A stretch of DNA of 64,000 nucleotides from Pseudomonas sp. HOU2 (GCF_040729435.1 NZ_CP160398.1:3286001-3350000), one strand, 5' to 3'. Shown: positions 1 to 9,766, counted from the first letter of the stretch. Program-made: numbers and translations. Notes: a model not told the origin generated them from the sequence alone.

Positions 1-1357
1 TTTCGGTCAGACGCAGGTCGGCGTTGTCCTCACGCAGGATCAGGCGGTACTCGGCACGGGAAGTGAACATGCGGTACGGCTCTTGGGTACCGAGGGTGAT
101 CAGGTCGTCGACCAGTACGCCGATGTACGCCTCGTCGCGACGCGGGCACCAGGCTTCTTTGCCCTTCGCACGCAAGGCGGCGTTGGCCCCGGCGAGCAGA
201 CCTTGGGCACCGGCTTCTTCGTAACCGGTGGTGCCGTTGATCTGACCAGCGAAGAACAGACCGCCAATCACCTTGGTTTCCAGGCTGTATTTCAAATCGC
301 GCGGGTCGAAGTAGTCGTACTCGATCGCATAACCCGGACGCACGATGTGCGCGTTTTCCATGCCGCGGATCGATTGCACGATCTGCAATTGCACGTCGAA
401 CGGCAAACTTGTGGATATCCCGTTCGGGTACAGCTCATGAGTGGTCAGGCCTTCCGGCTCGATGAACACCTGATGGCTTTCCTTGTCGGCAAAGCGGTGA
501 ATCTTGTCTTCGATCGACGGGCAATAACGCGGACCAATGCCCTCGATTTCGCCGGCAGCGGAATACATCGGCGAACGGTCAAGGTTCGCCGCGATGATTT
601 CGTGGGTGCGGGCGTTGGTATGGGTAATCCAGCAACTGACCTGGCGCGGATGCTGTTCCTTGTTGCCCATGAACGACATGACCGGGATCGGCGTATCGCC
701 TGGTTGCTCAGTCATGACCGAGAAATCCACAGATTTGCCATCGATGCGCGGTGGTGTACCGGTTTTCAGGCGACCGACACGCAACGGCAGTTCACGCAGA
801 CGATGTGCCAGGGCAATCGATGGTGGATCACCGGCGCGACCACCGGAAAAATTCTGCAAACCGATGTGGATAAGTCCACCGAGGAAGGTACCAGTGGTCA
901 ACACCACGGAATCGGCGAAGAACCGCAGACCCATTTGCGTGACAACACCACGTACCTGCTCTTGCTCGACGATCAGGTCGTCAGCGGCCTGTTGAAATAT
1001 CCACAGGTTCGGCTGGTTTTCCAGAATTTCGCGAACAGCTGCTTTGTAAAGAATACGGTCGGCCTGCGCACGGGTTGCCCGTACGGCTGGACCTTTGCGG
1101 CTGTTCAACACGCGAAACTGGATACCGCCCAGATCGGTAGCCATGGCCATCGCGCCGCCGAGGGCGTCGATTTCCTTGACCAGATGGCTTTTGCCAATGC
1201 CACCGATGGCCGGGTTGCAGCTCATGGCACCGAGGGTTTCCACGTTATGCGTCAGCAACAGGGTTTTTGCCCCCATACGTGCTGAGGCCAGTGCTGCCTC
1301 GGTACCGGCATGACCGCCGCCGATGACGATCACTTCAAAACGGGAAGGGAAATCCAC
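1..1357 (-). CDS. mnmG: MnmG (GidA), tRNA uridine 5-carboxymethylaminomethyl modification enzyme, 3'-truncated by window edge
   Basis: FAD-dependent subunit that, with MnmE (encoded at 5974-7344), modifies the wobble uridine (cmnm5U34) of certain tRNAs. The reverse strand is open from 1357 to the window edge, giving about 452 of the roughly 630 residues usual for the family. The N-terminus reads [18 protein letters not shown], containing the FAD-binding [10 protein letters not shown] motif, and [14 protein letters not shown] follows. The start is a GTG at 1357, and a second GTG lies directly upstream at 1360. I chose the inner one because it gives the family N-terminus. The C-terminal part that binds MnmE lies outside the window. 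A perfect DnaA box (865-873) falls inside the gene. The assignment is secure. Confidence 0.96.
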   Translation of the reverse strand, partial: MDFPSRFEVIVIGGGHAGTEAALASARMGAKTLLLTHNVETLGAMSCNPAIGGIGKSHLVKEIDALGGAMAMATDLGGIQFRVLNSRKGPAVRATRAQADRILYKAAVREILENQPNLWIFQQAADDLIVEQEQVRGVVTQMGLRFFADSVVLTTGTFLGGLIHIGLQNFSGGRAGDPPSIALAHRLRELPLRVGRLKTGTPPRIDGKSVDFSVMTEQPGDTPIPVMSFMGNKEQHPRQVSCWITHTNARTHEIIAANLDRSPMYSAAGEIEGIGPRYCPSIEDKIHRFADKESHQVFIEPEGLTTHELYPNGISTSLPFDVQLQIVQSIRGMENAHIVRPGYAIEYDYFDPRDLKYSLETKVIGGLFFAGQINGTTGYEEAGAQGLLAGANAALRAKGKEAWCPRRDEAYIGVLVDDLITLGTQEPYRMFTSRAEYRLILREDNADLRLTE

Positions 1358-1360
1358 CAC

Positions 1361-1925
1361 GCACCTCGTGCCTGCTTAAGTAGGTATTCAGGAATAGTTT
1401 GAGATCAGGTTTCTGGACCTGGTCGACAAGTATAGGGACTTCGCCCTTCCTAAAGAACCCTTTGCACAAAATTTAACCAGCTGTGGAGAACTCGAGGTTA
1501 AAAGAATAAAAAAGAGAGAAATTTATAAAACCTTTGTTTTAATGCTTATTCTTACTGACCGACCTTTCTGTGGATAGATTGCTACAGGCCTTATTATTCA
1601 ATGTGTACAGAGTTTCAAAACCCTGTTATCAGGTCCTCAGGAGGCCCTTGGATAACCGGTTTAAGCCTGTGGATGAATGGGGTGGTTATCCACAGAGGCA
1701 GTTATATCCAGTTTTCACGCCCTGTTATCAACTGACCTCAGAGGCGGTTATTCACAGGGCTTAATCCACAGAAATTCAACCAGACGGTTTTTTCAGGACG
1801 CAGTAAAACGCCACCGAGAGATCGGAGACGAGCATGAAGTCGATAGAGGGATGTGACAGGGCTATTGTGAGAGAACGTAACAGAGGCTAATAATAGCCAT
1901 TATCATTAACTCGTCAGTTTCTCCC
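1361..1925. other. Origin-like intergenic region with DnaA boxes upstream of mnmG
   Basis: This 565-base gap holds no convincing gene. From about 1485 to 1560 it is very AT-rich. It is followed by a DnaA-box array: a perfect TTATCCACA at 1686-1694 and one-mismatch boxes at 1569-1577, 1668-1676, 1748-1756 and 1762-1770. The block CTCAGAGGCGGTTATTCACA (about 1738-1756) is nearly identical to one in oriC at about 10297-10315. From memory, Pseudomonas chromosomes carry two fragments able to replicate autonomously, one next to dnaA and one next to gidA (mnmG), and this fits the second. The right end carries the Fur site and the promoter of the sigma factor gene. Whether it fires here is unknown. 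Confidence 0.6.
1886..1904 (+). promoter_or_regulatory. Predicted Fur box controlling the iron cassette
   Basis: The site GCTAATAATAGCCATTATC matches the 19-base Fur consensus GATAATGATAATCATTATC at 15 of 19 positions. It ends 21 bases before the sigma factor start codon. FecI-type sigma genes are classically Fur-repressed, so position and family agree. I infer that the sigma gene and the co-translated anti-sigma gene are derepressed under iron limitation. Confidence 0.75.
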
Positions 1926-2432
1926 ATGTCCCTACCCGCCCATCATGCTGCGATCGAGCAAATCTACGAGCAACACCATTCGTGGCTGTATGGATGGCTG
2001 AAAGGCAAACTGCACGACGCCTGCGATGCTGCCGATGTCGCGCATGACACTTTCGTGCGGATCCTCGCGGCACGTAATGCGTCGCAGATTCGCGAACCGC
2101 GGGATTATCTGGCGACCATTGCACGTGGCCTCGTCATTGATCGCTATCGAAGACAGGCCATCGAAGTTGCCTACTTGCAGACCTTGGCTGCTCGACCAGA
2201 AGCCACCGCCATCAGCGAAGAAGACAAGGCGCTGATCATCGAAACCCTGATCGCTGTGGATAAAGCCTTGGCCGGTCTGGGCGCGCGAACCCAGAAGATC
2301 TTCATGCTTTCGCAGATCGACGGTCTGACCTATCAACAGATCGCTGCGCAGTTGCAGGTTTCCCTGACCACAGTAAAGAAGCACATGATCCGCGCCCTGA
2401 CGGAATGTGCCCTGATCATGGCGCAGCGTTGA
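1926..2432 (+). CDS. FecI-family ECF RNA polymerase sigma factor
   Basis: Iron-responsive ECF sigma factor of 168 residues, the usual length. Region 2 is at about residues 10-75 (ADVAHDTFVRIL, RDYLATIARGLVIDRYRR). Region 4 helix-turn-helix is at about 115-160 (LTYQQIAAQLQVSLTTVKKH). It should direct polymerase to the siderophore receptor gene downstream once released by its FecR partner. A Fur box ends 21 bases upstream. The stop codon overlaps the start of the next gene (TGATG), so translation is probably coupled. A perfect DnaA box (2255-2263) falls in the coding sequence. The exact paralogue (FoxI-, FiuI- or other-like) cannot be settled by eye. Confidence 0.9.
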   Translation: MSLPAHHAAIEQIYEQHHSWLYGWLKGKLHDACDAADVAHDTFVRILAARNASQIREPRDYLATIARGLVIDRYRRQAIEVAYLQTLAARPEATAISEEDKALIIETLIAVDKALAGLGARTQKIFMLSQIDGLTYQQIAAQLQVSLTTVKKHMIRALTECALIMAQR

Positions 2433-3379
2433 TGGCCACTGCACCAAACCGCAAGGTTTTCGAAGCGGCTGCCAGTTGGTACGTGCAGTTTCAGGCCGAT
2501 CCGCCGACCCTCGCCGATCAAAAAGCCTGGCAGCTGTGGATAGATAGCGATCCAGCGCATCTGGCGGCCTGGAACCAGATGGAACAACTGCAGCGTCAGC
2601 TCGGCACTTTGCCGCTGGATTTGAAACGTCGCGCACTGAATACCGGCCAACAAAGGCGCCAGATCCTGAAATTGTTGCTGCTCGCGACAGGGACGGGGAT
2701 CCTTGGCTGGAACGCCCAACAACATACCTCCCTCGGAAATGCCTGGGCTGATTACAAAACCGGCGTTGGCCAGCGTCGTAACATCTCATTGGCGGATGGC
2801 AGCCAGATCCAGCTCAATACCGATACGGCCATCGATGTGTCTTTCGACGCAACGCAACGGCTGATTCGTTTGCGCTCGGGTGAAATCCTCATTCAGACAG
2901 GCAAGCTCGGCGATCAGCGGCCGTTTTTGGTCGAAACCCGGGACGGTCGGATTCAAGCGTTGGGTACCCGTTTTTCTGTGCATAAGTTGTCGGGCTCAAC
3001 GCGGGTCGGCGTGCTGGAAGATCGGGTCAGCGTGCAACCCGCTGATCAATCAACGAGCGCGATGATCCTGAAAGCAGGCGAAGGTGCGGATTTCGATAGT
3101 CGGCATATCGGGGTCCTTTACCCCTTTAAATCCTCGGCAGTGGCCTGGACCAACGGCCAGCTGATTGTGCTGGATGCGCGGCTGGGCGAGGTAATCGAAG
3201 AGCTGGGGCGTTATCGCAGCGGTGTTCTGCACTGCGATAGTCGTGCCCGGGATCTAAGGGTATCCGGCACCTTTCGGCTCGATTCCACTGATGCCGTGCT
3301 GGCCAATCTTCAGGCCTCGTTACCGATTAACGTCCGCTACTTCACCCGTTACTGGGTCTCGATCAGTCATAGCGTCTGA
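2432..3379 (+). CDS. FecR-family anti-sigma factor / signal transducer
   Basis: Cytoplasmic-membrane regulator that relays siderophore binding by the receptor to the FecI-type sigma factor. About 315 residues. The N-terminal DUF4880-like segment (ASWYVQFQADPPTLADQKAW) should bind the sigma factor. A hydrophobic stretch near LKLLLLATGTGILGW is the single membrane span. The periplasmic FecR domain follows (ISLADGSQIQLNTDTAIDV, then SGEILIQTGK). The C-terminal part, with VSGTFRLDSTDAVLANL, is the usual receptor-facing end. I chose the ATG that overlaps the sigma stop codon. An in-frame ATG at 2405 would add nine unlikely residues. It is the middle gene of a sigma/anti-sigma/receptor cassette. 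Confidence 0.88.
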   Translation: MATAPNRKVFEAAASWYVQFQADPPTLADQKAWQLWIDSDPAHLAAWNQMEQLQRQLGTLPLDLKRRALNTGQQRRQILKLLLLATGTGILGWNAQQHTSLGNAWADYKTGVGQRRNISLADGSQIQLNTDTAIDVSFDATQRLIRLRSGEILIQTGKLGDQRPFLVETRDGRIQALGTRFSVHKLSGSTRVGVLEDRVSVQPADQSTSAMILKAGEGADFDSRHIGVLYPFKSSAVAWTNGQLIVLDARLGEVIEELGRYRSGVLHCDSRARDLRVSGTFRLDSTDAVLANLQASLPINVRYFTRYWVSISHSV

Positions 3380-3496
3380 TTGAAAATTTCCTGGGGAAAA
3401 AAATCAAAAGCAGGGTTATCTTTTTTTGTCCTGACCCGGCCCTACAGGTAATCGCGATAAACGCGGCTCTTCGCCACCTTCAGGGCTTATCCACAC

Positions 3497-5932
3497 ATGC
3501 GTCTTCCCACGTTCCGTCAGCGTTTTTCCCACCACTGCATTGCCTACAGCCTACTGATGACCAGTGCCGCGTCCTGCCTGGTAATGACCCATAACGCCTT
3601 CGCGGCAACGGTCGCGCAGCGCTACACCATTGCTGCCGGCCCGCTGGACAGTGCTTTGAGCCAATTCGCCTCCACTGCAAACGTGATTCTGTCGTTCTCG
3701 CCGCAGCAGACCAGCCGTTTACGCAGTACCGGACTGAACGGCAACTTCACCGTCGAACAGGGATTCGCCCAACTGCTGCAAGGCTCAGGTTTGCAAGCCG
3801 TACCGCAAGCGCCGGGTAGCTACATTCTGCAGGCGATGCCCAATGATGATTTGCTGGAGCTGGCCCCGACCAACATCAACGGGCAATTGGCCAATCCGAT
3901 GGATCTGGATTACGCCGCCGACGTCGGCTACAAGGTGCAGAACAGCCGGATCGGTACGAAAACCAGCACGCCGTTGTCGGAAACGCCGCGTTCGGTATCG
4001 GTGGTGACCGCCCAGCGCATGAAAGATCAGAAATCTCAGACGCTCACCGAGGTACTCGGCTACGTTCCCGGCATCTTCGCCCCACCGTTTGCAGCGGGCG
4101 ACAGCCTGGCCGGCGATCTGTTTTTCATTCGTGGTTTCAACGCCACCGATTACGGCTACGGCCTGTTGCGCGATGGACTGCGTGTACAGGGCAACCGTTA
4201 TGACACCAGCACCGAGCCTTACGGTTTGGAGCGCGTGGAAATTTTTCGTGGACCATCGTCCTTGCTCTATGGGGAAAACGCCCCGGGCGGCCTGGTGAAT
4301 CTGGTGAGTAAACGGCCGACCGCAGTTCCTCGTGGCGAAGTGCAACTGGGTTATGGCTCAAATAATCGCCGGCAGATCGGCGTCGATGTGTCCGGGCCAC
4401 TCAACGACAGCGGCAATGTGCTGGGGCGAGTGGTGATGCTCGGGCGCAAGTCGGACACCCAGACTGATCACGTACCGGATGACCGCATTTACATCGCCCC
4501 GTCGCTGACCCTGAATTTCGACGACTTCAACACCCTGACCCTGTTGGCCAACTACCAGAAAGATCACACCAATATGGAACTGGGTCTGCCGGCGGCCGGC
4601 ACCTTGCTGAGCAATCACAACGGCAAGCTATCCAAAGGCACCATGCTCGGCGATCCGGACTGGAACACTTTCGAACGGGAAACCTGGAGCACCGGTTATG
4701 AGTTCAGCCATTCCTTCAACGATGACTGGCAGTTCCGGCAGAACTCGCGCTACATGCAGTCGCGCATCACCCGCCATGAAACCTGGCCGGGCAACCTCAA
4801 TAACGCAGGCTTCGGCACGCGCCTGAACATGACCGCGTACGATCGCTTCAACAAATCCATGGTGTATTCGCTGGATAACCAACTGGAAGGCAAATTCCAG
4901 GTCGGCGAGCTGGAAAACACCATGCTGTTCGGCGCCAGCTACGACCGCACTTCGTTCAATCAGGACTGGAATGCCGGCATCGTCGGGCCGATCGATATCT
5001 ACAACCCGGTTTACTTGCGCGATCCGACTACACCGATTGCGGTGCAGAACACCTTGCTTGAGCAGCAGATGAAAGGTGTTTATGCACAGCTCCAGAGCAA
5101 GTATGACCACTGGCTGTTCCTGCTTGGCGGTCGTCAGGACTGGGTCGACAGTGACTTCCGCGACAAGGTGGCCAAGGGCAGTGACATCAGTTCCGAGGAC
5201 AAGAAGTTCACCTACCAGAGCGGCGTGATGTACCAGTTCGACAACGGCATGACGCCGTATGTCAGCTATTCCACCTCATTCGTACCGGTGCAGCAGATAT
5301 CCAATGCCGGCGCGCCGCTCGATCCGATCACCAGCAGCCAATACGAAGTGGGCCTCAAGTACGAACCGATCGGCTGGGATACCGCGTTCACCGCGTCGGT
5401 ATATGACCTGCGCAAAAAGGACGACACCTACTTCGACTCGACCACGTCGACCTATCGCCAGGTCGGCGAAAGCCGTTCCAAAGGTGTGGAGCTGGAACTC
5501 AACAGCAATCTGACCCAGAACCTCAATGTGACAGCGGCGTACACCTACACCGACGCGCGGATTACCAAGGACGCGGCGACCTCGTTGGTCAAAGGCCACC
5601 AGATGACCGGCGTGCCTCGTAATCAGGCGTCGGTCTGGGCCAAGTACCGTTTCCTCGATGGCGATTTGAAAGGTTTGTACGTGGGTGGTGGCGTGCGTTA
5701 CTTCGACAGTGCCTTCGCCTACACCTCGCCTTCGCTGTACGGGAAGCTGGATGCCGGCGACGTCACGCTGGTAGATGCGGCGATCGGCTTTCAAATCGAT
5801 TCGCACTGGAGTGTCGACCTGAATGCCAAGAACCTGTTCGACAAGGAATATGTGTCGGGATGCAACGATGCTGGGCGTTGCTACTGGGGCGAAGATCGCA
5901 CTTTGCTCGGTACGGTGTCTTACAATTGGTGA
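3497..5932 (+). CDS. TonB-dependent siderophore receptor with N-terminal signalling (STN) domain
   Basis: Outer-membrane ferric-siderophore importer of the transducer type, 811 residues. A signal peptide ends after AFA at residue 36. The STN domain is at about 44-112 (YTIAAGPLDSALSQFA), a TonB-box-like DLLELAPTNI lies near 118-127, the plug starts near 158 (TPLSETPRSVSVVTAQRM; ERVEIFRGPSSLLYGENAPGG), and a 22-strand-type barrel ends in SYNW. The STN domain, together with the upstream sigma/anti-sigma pair, indicates surface signalling on ligand binding. The barrel resembles FoxA/FiuA/FhuE-type hydroxamate receptors, but the ligand is inference. A DnaA box (3487-3495) sits directly before the start. 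There is no siderophore synthesis gene nearby, so it probably takes up a foreign siderophore. Confidence 0.92.
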   Translation: MRLPTFRQRFSHHCIAYSLLMTSAASCLVMTHNAFAATVAQRYTIAAGPLDSALSQFASTANVILSFSPQQTSRLRSTGLNGNFTVEQGFAQLLQGSGLQAVPQAPGSYILQAMPNDDLLELAPTNINGQLANPMDLDYAADVGYKVQNSRIGTKTSTPLSETPRSVSVVTAQRMKDQKSQTLTEVLGYVPGIFAPPFAAGDSLAGDLFFIRGFNATDYGYGLLRDGLRVQGNRYDTSTEPYGLERVEIFRGPSSLLYGENAPGGLVNLVSKRPTAVPRGEVQLGYGSNNRRQIGVDVSGPLNDSGNVLGRVVMLGRKSDTQTDHVPDDRIYIAPSLTLNFDDFNTLTLLANYQKDHTNMELGLPAAGTLLSNHNGKLSKGTMLGDPDWNTFERETWSTGYEFSHSFNDDWQFRQNSRYMQSRITRHETWPGNLNNAGFGTRLNMTAYDRFNKSMVYSLDNQLEGKFQVGELENTMLFGASYDRTSFNQDWNAGIVGPIDIYNPVYLRDPTTPIAVQNTLLEQQMKGVYAQLQSKYDHWLFLLGGRQDWVDSDFRDKVAKGSDISSEDKKFTYQSGVMYQFDNGMTPYVSYSTSFVPVQQISNAGAPLDPITSSQYEVGLKYEPIGWDTAFTASVYDLRKKDDTYFDSTTSTYRQVGESRSKGVELELNSNLTQNLNVTAAYTYTDARITKDAATSLVKGHQMTGVPRNQASVWAKYRFLDGDLKGLYVGGGVRYFDSAFAYTSPSLYGKLDAGDVTLVDAAIGFQIDSHWSVDLNAKNLFDKEYVSGCNDAGRCYWGEDRTLLGTVSYNW

Positions 5933-5939
5933 AACGAAA

Positions 5940-5969
5940 AGGGGCTGTGGATAAATGTCCACAGCCCCT
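5940..5969. terminator. Bidirectional hairpin between receptor gene and mnmE
   Basis: A perfect 12-base stem (AGGGGCTGTGGA / TCCACAGCCCCT) with a 6-base loop lies between the convergent receptor and mnmE genes. An A-run precedes it, giving a T-run on the minus strand, so it should stop mnmE transcription best. The left arm and loop contain a perfect DnaA box at 5946-5954, an unusual overlap. Confidence 0.7.
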
Positions 5970-5973
5970 CTAG

Positions 5974-7344
5974 TCATTTACCGATGCAGAAGCTGGAGAA
6001 GATCCGGCCAAGCAGGTCATCGGAACTGAATGCTCCGGTGATTTCCCCAAGAGAGTGCTGCGCCTGACGCAAATCCTCAGCCAGCAGCTCTCCTGCGCCG
6101 GCCAACGTCAGCTGTGCGCGACCATGTTCCAGCGCTGCACTGGCGTGGCGCAGAGCCTCCAGATGACGCCGACGGGCACTAAAGCTGCTTTCCGAGGTTT
6201 GCTCATAGCCCATGCAGGCCTTGAGGTGTTCGCGCAGCAACTCCAGACCATCGCCGGCGGATTTGGCGCTAAGGCTGATGGTCACGTGGCCATCGTCGCT
6301 GACTTCCAGGGCAATTGCCTCACCTGTCAGGTCAGCCTTGTTGCGGATCAAGGTGACTTTCGCCGGATCCGGACGGGTTTCGAGGAATTCCGGCCACAGA
6401 GCAAACGGATCTGCAGCTTCCGGCGCGGTGGCATCGACTACCAGCAGCACCCGATCCGCTTCAGTAATCGCTTTCAACGCCCGCTCGACGCCGATCTTTT
6501 CCACATGATCGTCGGTGTCGCGCAGACCGGCGGTGTCCACCACGTGCAACGGCATGCCGTCGATGTGGATATGTTCGCGCAGGATATCCCGGGTGGTGCC
6601 GGCAATCTCGGTGACGATCGCGGCTTCGCGGCCGGCCAGGGCATTCAACAGACTGGACTTGCCGGCATTCGGACGACCGGCAATCACCACCGTCATGCCA
6701 TCACGTAACAAGGCACCCTGCCCGGCTTCACGCAGCACGGTGGATAACTCTTCACGCACCTTGTCGAGCATGCTCAGCACGTGACCGTCGGCCAGGAAAT
6801 CGATTTCCTCTTCCGGGAAGTCGATGGCGGCTTCGACGTAGATGCGCAGGCTGATCAGTTGTTCGGTGAGGTTATGCACACGCTGAGAAAACGCCCCCTG
6901 CAGGGAGCGCAAGGCATTGCGTGCAGCCTGTGCAGAACTGGCTTCGATCAGGTCGGCGATCGCCTCGGCCTGAGCCAGGTCGAGTTTATCATTGAGGAAC
7001 GCGCGCTCGCTGAATTCACCCGGGCGAGCCAGACGGCAACCCAGTTCCAGGCAACGCTTGAGCAGCATGTCGAGAACGATCGGGCCACCGTGCCCCTGCA
7101 ACTCCAGCACGTCTTCGCCGGTGAACGAGTTCGGTCCCGGGAAATACAGGGCCAGACCTTCGTCCAGCACCTGCTGATCAGCACTGAAAAACGGACCGTA
7201 ATGCGCGTAACGCGGTTTCAGTTCGCGGCCGCTGATTGTTTTGGCCGCAACGCTGGCCAATGGCCCGGAAATACGGACGATGCCGACACCACCGCGACCT
7301 TGAGCGGTGGCGACAGCGGCGATGGTTTCACGAGGTGCGCTCAT
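5974..7344 (-). CDS. mnmE: MnmE (TrmE), tRNA modification GTPase
   Basis: GTPase partner of MnmG in wobble-uridine modification. 456 residues, the family length. The N-terminal formyl-THF-binding domain starts [19 protein letters not shown]. The embedded G domain has P-loop GRPNAGKS at 223-230, G2 in [15 protein letters not shown] at 270-276 and NKAD. The C-terminus carries the catalytic CIGK tail. I chose the ATG at 7344. An in-frame ATG 18 bases upstream would add residues not typical of the family. Normally mnmE follows close to mnmG in pseudomonads, but here a siderophore cassette separates them. Confidence 0.97.
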   Translation of the reverse strand: MSAPRETIAAVATAQGRGGVGIVRISGPLASVAAKTISGRELKPRYAHYGPFFSADQQVLDEGLALYFPGPNSFTGEDVLELQGHGGPIVLDMLLKRCLELGCRLARPGEFSERAFLNDKLDLAQAEAIADLIEASSAQAARNALRSLQGAFSQRVHNLTEQLISLRIYVEAAIDFPEEEIDFLADGHVLSMLDKVREELSTVLREAGQGALLRDGMTVVIAGRPNAGKSSLLNALAGREAAIVTEIAGTTRDILREHIHIDGMPLHVVDTAGLRDTDDHVEKIGVERALKAITEADRVLLVVDATAPEAADPFALWPEFLETRPDPAKVTLIRNKADLTGEAIALEVSDDGHVTISLSAKSAGDGLELLREHLKACMGYEQTSESSFSARRRHLEALRHASAALEHGRAQLTLAGAGELLAEDLRQAQHSLGEITGAFSSDDLLGRIFSSFCIGK

Positions 7345-7376
7345 AAACCGGAATCCAGACAAAAGTGGCAGATAGC

Positions 7377-7401
7377 AAAACGCCCCACTAGGGGGCGTTT
7401 T
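7377..7401 (-). terminator. Terminator downstream of yidC
   Basis: AAAACGCCCC / GGGGCGTTTT stem of 10 bases with a short loop, symmetrical, with T-rich flanks. It lies 24 bases past the yidC stop and before mnmE, so it probably ends or attenuates the rpmH-rnpA-yidD-yidC transcript. A DnaA box (7410-7418) lies beside it. Confidence 0.7.
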
Positions 7402-7425
7402 GAGTGGTGTTATCCACAGAGTAAG

Positions 7426-9108
7426 TTACGCCTCGGCTTTTTTCGTCGCCGCTTCGATCTTACGCGTGATGTACCACTGTTGGGCAATCGACAGGCAGTT
7501 GTTCACAACCCAGTACAGCACCAGACCTGCAGGGAACCAGAGGAAGAAGAAGGTGAAGATGATTGGCATCATTTTCATGACCTTCGCCTGCATCGGATCC
7601 GGTGGAGTCGGGTTCAGACGCTGCTGGATGAACATGGTCGCGCCCATGATGATCGGCAGGATGAAGAACGGATCTTTGATCGACAGGTCAGTGATCCACA
7701 GCATGAATGGCGCTTGGCGCATTTCCACGCTTTCCAGCAGAACCCAGTACAGCGAAAGGAAAACCGGCATCTGCACGAGGATCGGCAAGCAGCCGCCCAG
7801 CGGGTTGATCTTCTCTTTCTTGTACAGCTCCATCATGGCTTGCGACATTTTCTGCCGGTCATCGCCATGTTGCTCTTTCAGTGCAGCCAGTTTCGGCGCA
7901 ACGGCACGCATGCGCGCCATGGATTTGTAGCTGGCAGCCGACAGCGGGAAGAAGATCCCTTTGATCAGCATGGTCAGGAAGATGATCGACCAGCCCCAGT
8001 TACCCACAATCGCGTGGATGTGTTGCAGCAACCAGAAGATTGGCTGGGCGATGAACCACAGAATGCCGTAGTCGACGGTCAGTTCCAGACCTGGGGACAA
8101 CTGTTTCAGTACAGCCTGGCTTTTCGGACCGGCGTACAGAATGGCGCTGGTTTCAACTTTCGCGCCCGGTGCAGCGGTCAATGAAGGACCGGTGTAACCG
8201 ATGATGTAGTTGCCCTTGCTGTCCTTACGCGTCTGAACGATGTTGTTTTCGCCCTTCGGCGCAACCCATGCAGTCACGAAGTAGTGTTGCAGCCAGGCTA
8301 CCCAGCCACCGGTGACGGTTTCCTTGAGCTGACCTTTGTCCATGTCTTTCATGGACACTTTCTTGTACGGCTCGGAACTTGTCCACAGGGCTGCGCCCAG
8401 GTAAGTCGCGGTGCCGGTGGCAGTGGTCGACGAAGGGTCGGCACTTGCATCGCGCTTCAGTTGGGCGAACATCGAACCCGACCAAGGCTGCGCGCTCTGG
8501 TTATCCACAAGGTAGGTCACGGTCACGTCATACAGGCCGCGTTTCAGGGTGAAACGCTTGATGTAGTTGACGCCGTCCTTGCTGAACTTCAGGTCGACGA
8601 CCAGTTGGTCCTGACCGTCAGCCAGTTGATAACTTTTCTTCTCCGAGGCGTAAACCGGACGACCGGCCGGGCTAGCGTCCGGACCGTTGGTGCCGATCAG
8701 GCCGCTTTGTGCCAGATAAGTACGCTCGCCGCCGTTGTCGAACAGCTGAAACGGCACATCAGGACGATCCTGACGACGTGGATACAGTGGCAAAGTCAGT
8801 TGAGCAACGTCACCGCCCTGTGGATCGATCGCCAGATCGAGCACGTCGGTTTTGACCTGGATCAGATCCTTGCTGGCAGCGACCGGAGTTTCCACAGGTG
8901 CGCTGGTATCGCTGGCGGCACGCGGAATATCGTCACTGGCGGAAGCGTTATTGCCAGGAACGGTGTCCGGCAAACCGGATGCAGTCGTACTGGAAGCAAC
9001 ATTCTGAGTCGGCAGGGCAGCCTGGCCATAGTCCTGGTTCCATTTAAGAACCATAACGTAGGACACGATTGCCAGGGCGACGATCAGGATCGTGCGTTTG
9101 ATATCCAT
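7426..9108 (-). CDS. yidC: YidC membrane protein insertase
   Basis: Inner-membrane insertase (Oxa1 family) acting alone or with SecYEG, 560 residues as in other gammaproteobacteria. It begins MDIKRTILIVALAIVSYVMV (first membrane span), followed by a Ser/Ala/Pro-rich linker and the large periplasmic P1 domain (about residues 60-340). The conserved insertase core follows, with GNWGWSIIFLTMLIKGIFFP, YKSMARMRAVAPKLAALKEQ and LGGCLPILVQMPVFLSLYWV. The C-terminus is basic. yidD lies two bases upstream, so they are co-translated. A perfect DnaA box (8501-8509) is inside the gene. Confidence 0.97.
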   Translation of the reverse strand: MDIKRTILIVALAIVSYVMVLKWNQDYGQAALPTQNVASSTTASGLPDTVPGNNASASDDIPRAASDTSAPVETPVAASKDLIQVKTDVLDLAIDPQGGDVAQLTLPLYPRRQDRPDVPFQLFDNGGERTYLAQSGLIGTNGPDASPAGRPVYASEKKSYQLADGQDQLVVDLKFSKDGVNYIKRFTLKRGLYDVTVTYLVDNQSAQPWSGSMFAQLKRDASADPSSTTATGTATYLGAALWTSSEPYKKVSMKDMDKGQLKETVTGGWVAWLQHYFVTAWVAPKGENNIVQTRKDSKGNYIIGYTGPSLTAAPGAKVETSAILYAGPKSQAVLKQLSPGLELTVDYGILWFIAQPIFWLLQHIHAIVGNWGWSIIFLTMLIKGIFFPLSAASYKSMARMRAVAPKLAALKEQHGDDRQKMSQAMMELYKKEKINPLGGCLPILVQMPVFLSLYWVLLESVEMRQAPFMLWITDLSIKDPFFILPIIMGATMFIQQRLNPTPPDPMQAKVMKMMPIIFTFFFLWFPAGLVLYWVVNNCLSIAQQWYITRKIEAATKKAEA

Positions 9109-9110
9109 GA

Positions 9111-9356
9111 TTACTCGGCCATCGAAGAAGAACGGGAGGTAGGGATAGGTGGAACCGGGTCATAACCACCGGGATTCCACGGATGACAGCGACCTAAACG
9201 ACGAAAGGTCAGCCAGCCACCGCGCAGAAGGCCATGATTTTCGATGGCTTCATACGCGTAGCAAGAACAACTGGGGTAGAAACGACAGTGACTGGCCATC
9301 AAAGGACTAATGGCGTAGCGATAAAACTGGATCGGAACGAGTGCCAGTTTACGCAT
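9111..9356 (-). CDS. yidD: YidD, membrane protein insertion efficiency factor
   Basis: Small amphipathic protein (81 residues) that helps YidC insert membrane proteins. The family core is plain: LIPIQ-like start ([15 protein letters not shown]), then [15 protein letters not shown] and [10 protein letters not shown]. The start codon overlaps the end of rnpA by eight bases, and the stop lies two bases before yidC, giving the classic rpmH-rnpA-yidD-yidC operon. Confidence 0.95.
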   Translation of the reverse strand: MRKLALVPIQFYRYAISPLMASHCRFYPSCSCYAYEAIENHGLLRGGWLTFRRLGRCHPWNPGGYDPVPPIPTSRSSSMAE

Positions 9357-9750
9357 CTGGACTGTCTACCCCTACAGTTTCGGTTTTGACCGCTGGAACT
9401 GGCTTGTTACGGGCCAGACGCTTCCAGAGTTTGCCGAAATGCTGAATCAATTCGGGGTTTTCTACGTCGCCCAAACCTTTGCGCGCGACGATAACGATAT
9501 CCCAGCCGACCAGAGCATCCTGGTGCAGACGGAACGATTCGCGCATCAGACGTTTGAGGCGATTGCGCTCGACGGAGAGCTTTACGCTCTTTTTCCCGAT
9601 AACCAGCCCGAGACGGGGGTGATCAAGATCGTTGTTGCGCGCAAGGAGCAGGAGATTTTTCCCCGGAACCTTGCCGGTAGGGGAGTCAAAGACTGCCTTG
9701 AAATGCCGGGGGGTAAGCAGACGCTTTTCCCGACTGAAGTCCTGACTCAC
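9349..9750 (-). CDS. rnpA: RnpA, ribonuclease P protein component
   Basis: Protein subunit of RNase P, which trims tRNA 5' leaders. 133 residues if started at the GTG at 9750, giving the family N-terminus [16 protein letters not shown]. The RNR signature is in [16 protein letters not shown]. The frame stays open upstream through rpmH in another frame, but a longer protein would not match the family. The Shine-Dalgarno-like GGAG directly abuts the GTG, an odd spacing that suggests coupling to rpmH translation, which ends 16 bases upstream. The last eight bases overlap yidD. Confidence 0.92.
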   Translation of the reverse strand: MSQDFSREKRLLTPRHFKAVFDSPTGKVPGKNLLLLARNNDLDHPRLGLVIGKKSVKLSVERNRLKRLMRESFRLHQDALVGWDIVIVARKGLGDVENPELIQHFGKLWKRLARNKPVPAVKTETVGVDSPDA

Positions 9751-9766
9751 CTCCAGTACCGGATTA

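Noticed and set aside
83-1285. A 400-codon plus-strand open frame at the window start
   Set aside because: It is the complement of mnmG, which is clearly coding on the minus strand with intact FAD motifs.
1570-1764. Short open frame in the origin-like gap upstream of mnmG
   Set aside because: It runs through the DnaA-box array, has no ribosome-binding site and no recognisable protein character.
6781-8184. 467-codon plus-strand frame across mnmE and yidC
   Set aside because: It spans two genes that are certain on the opposite strand and is rich in His/Gln/Arg, typical of an antisense shadow.
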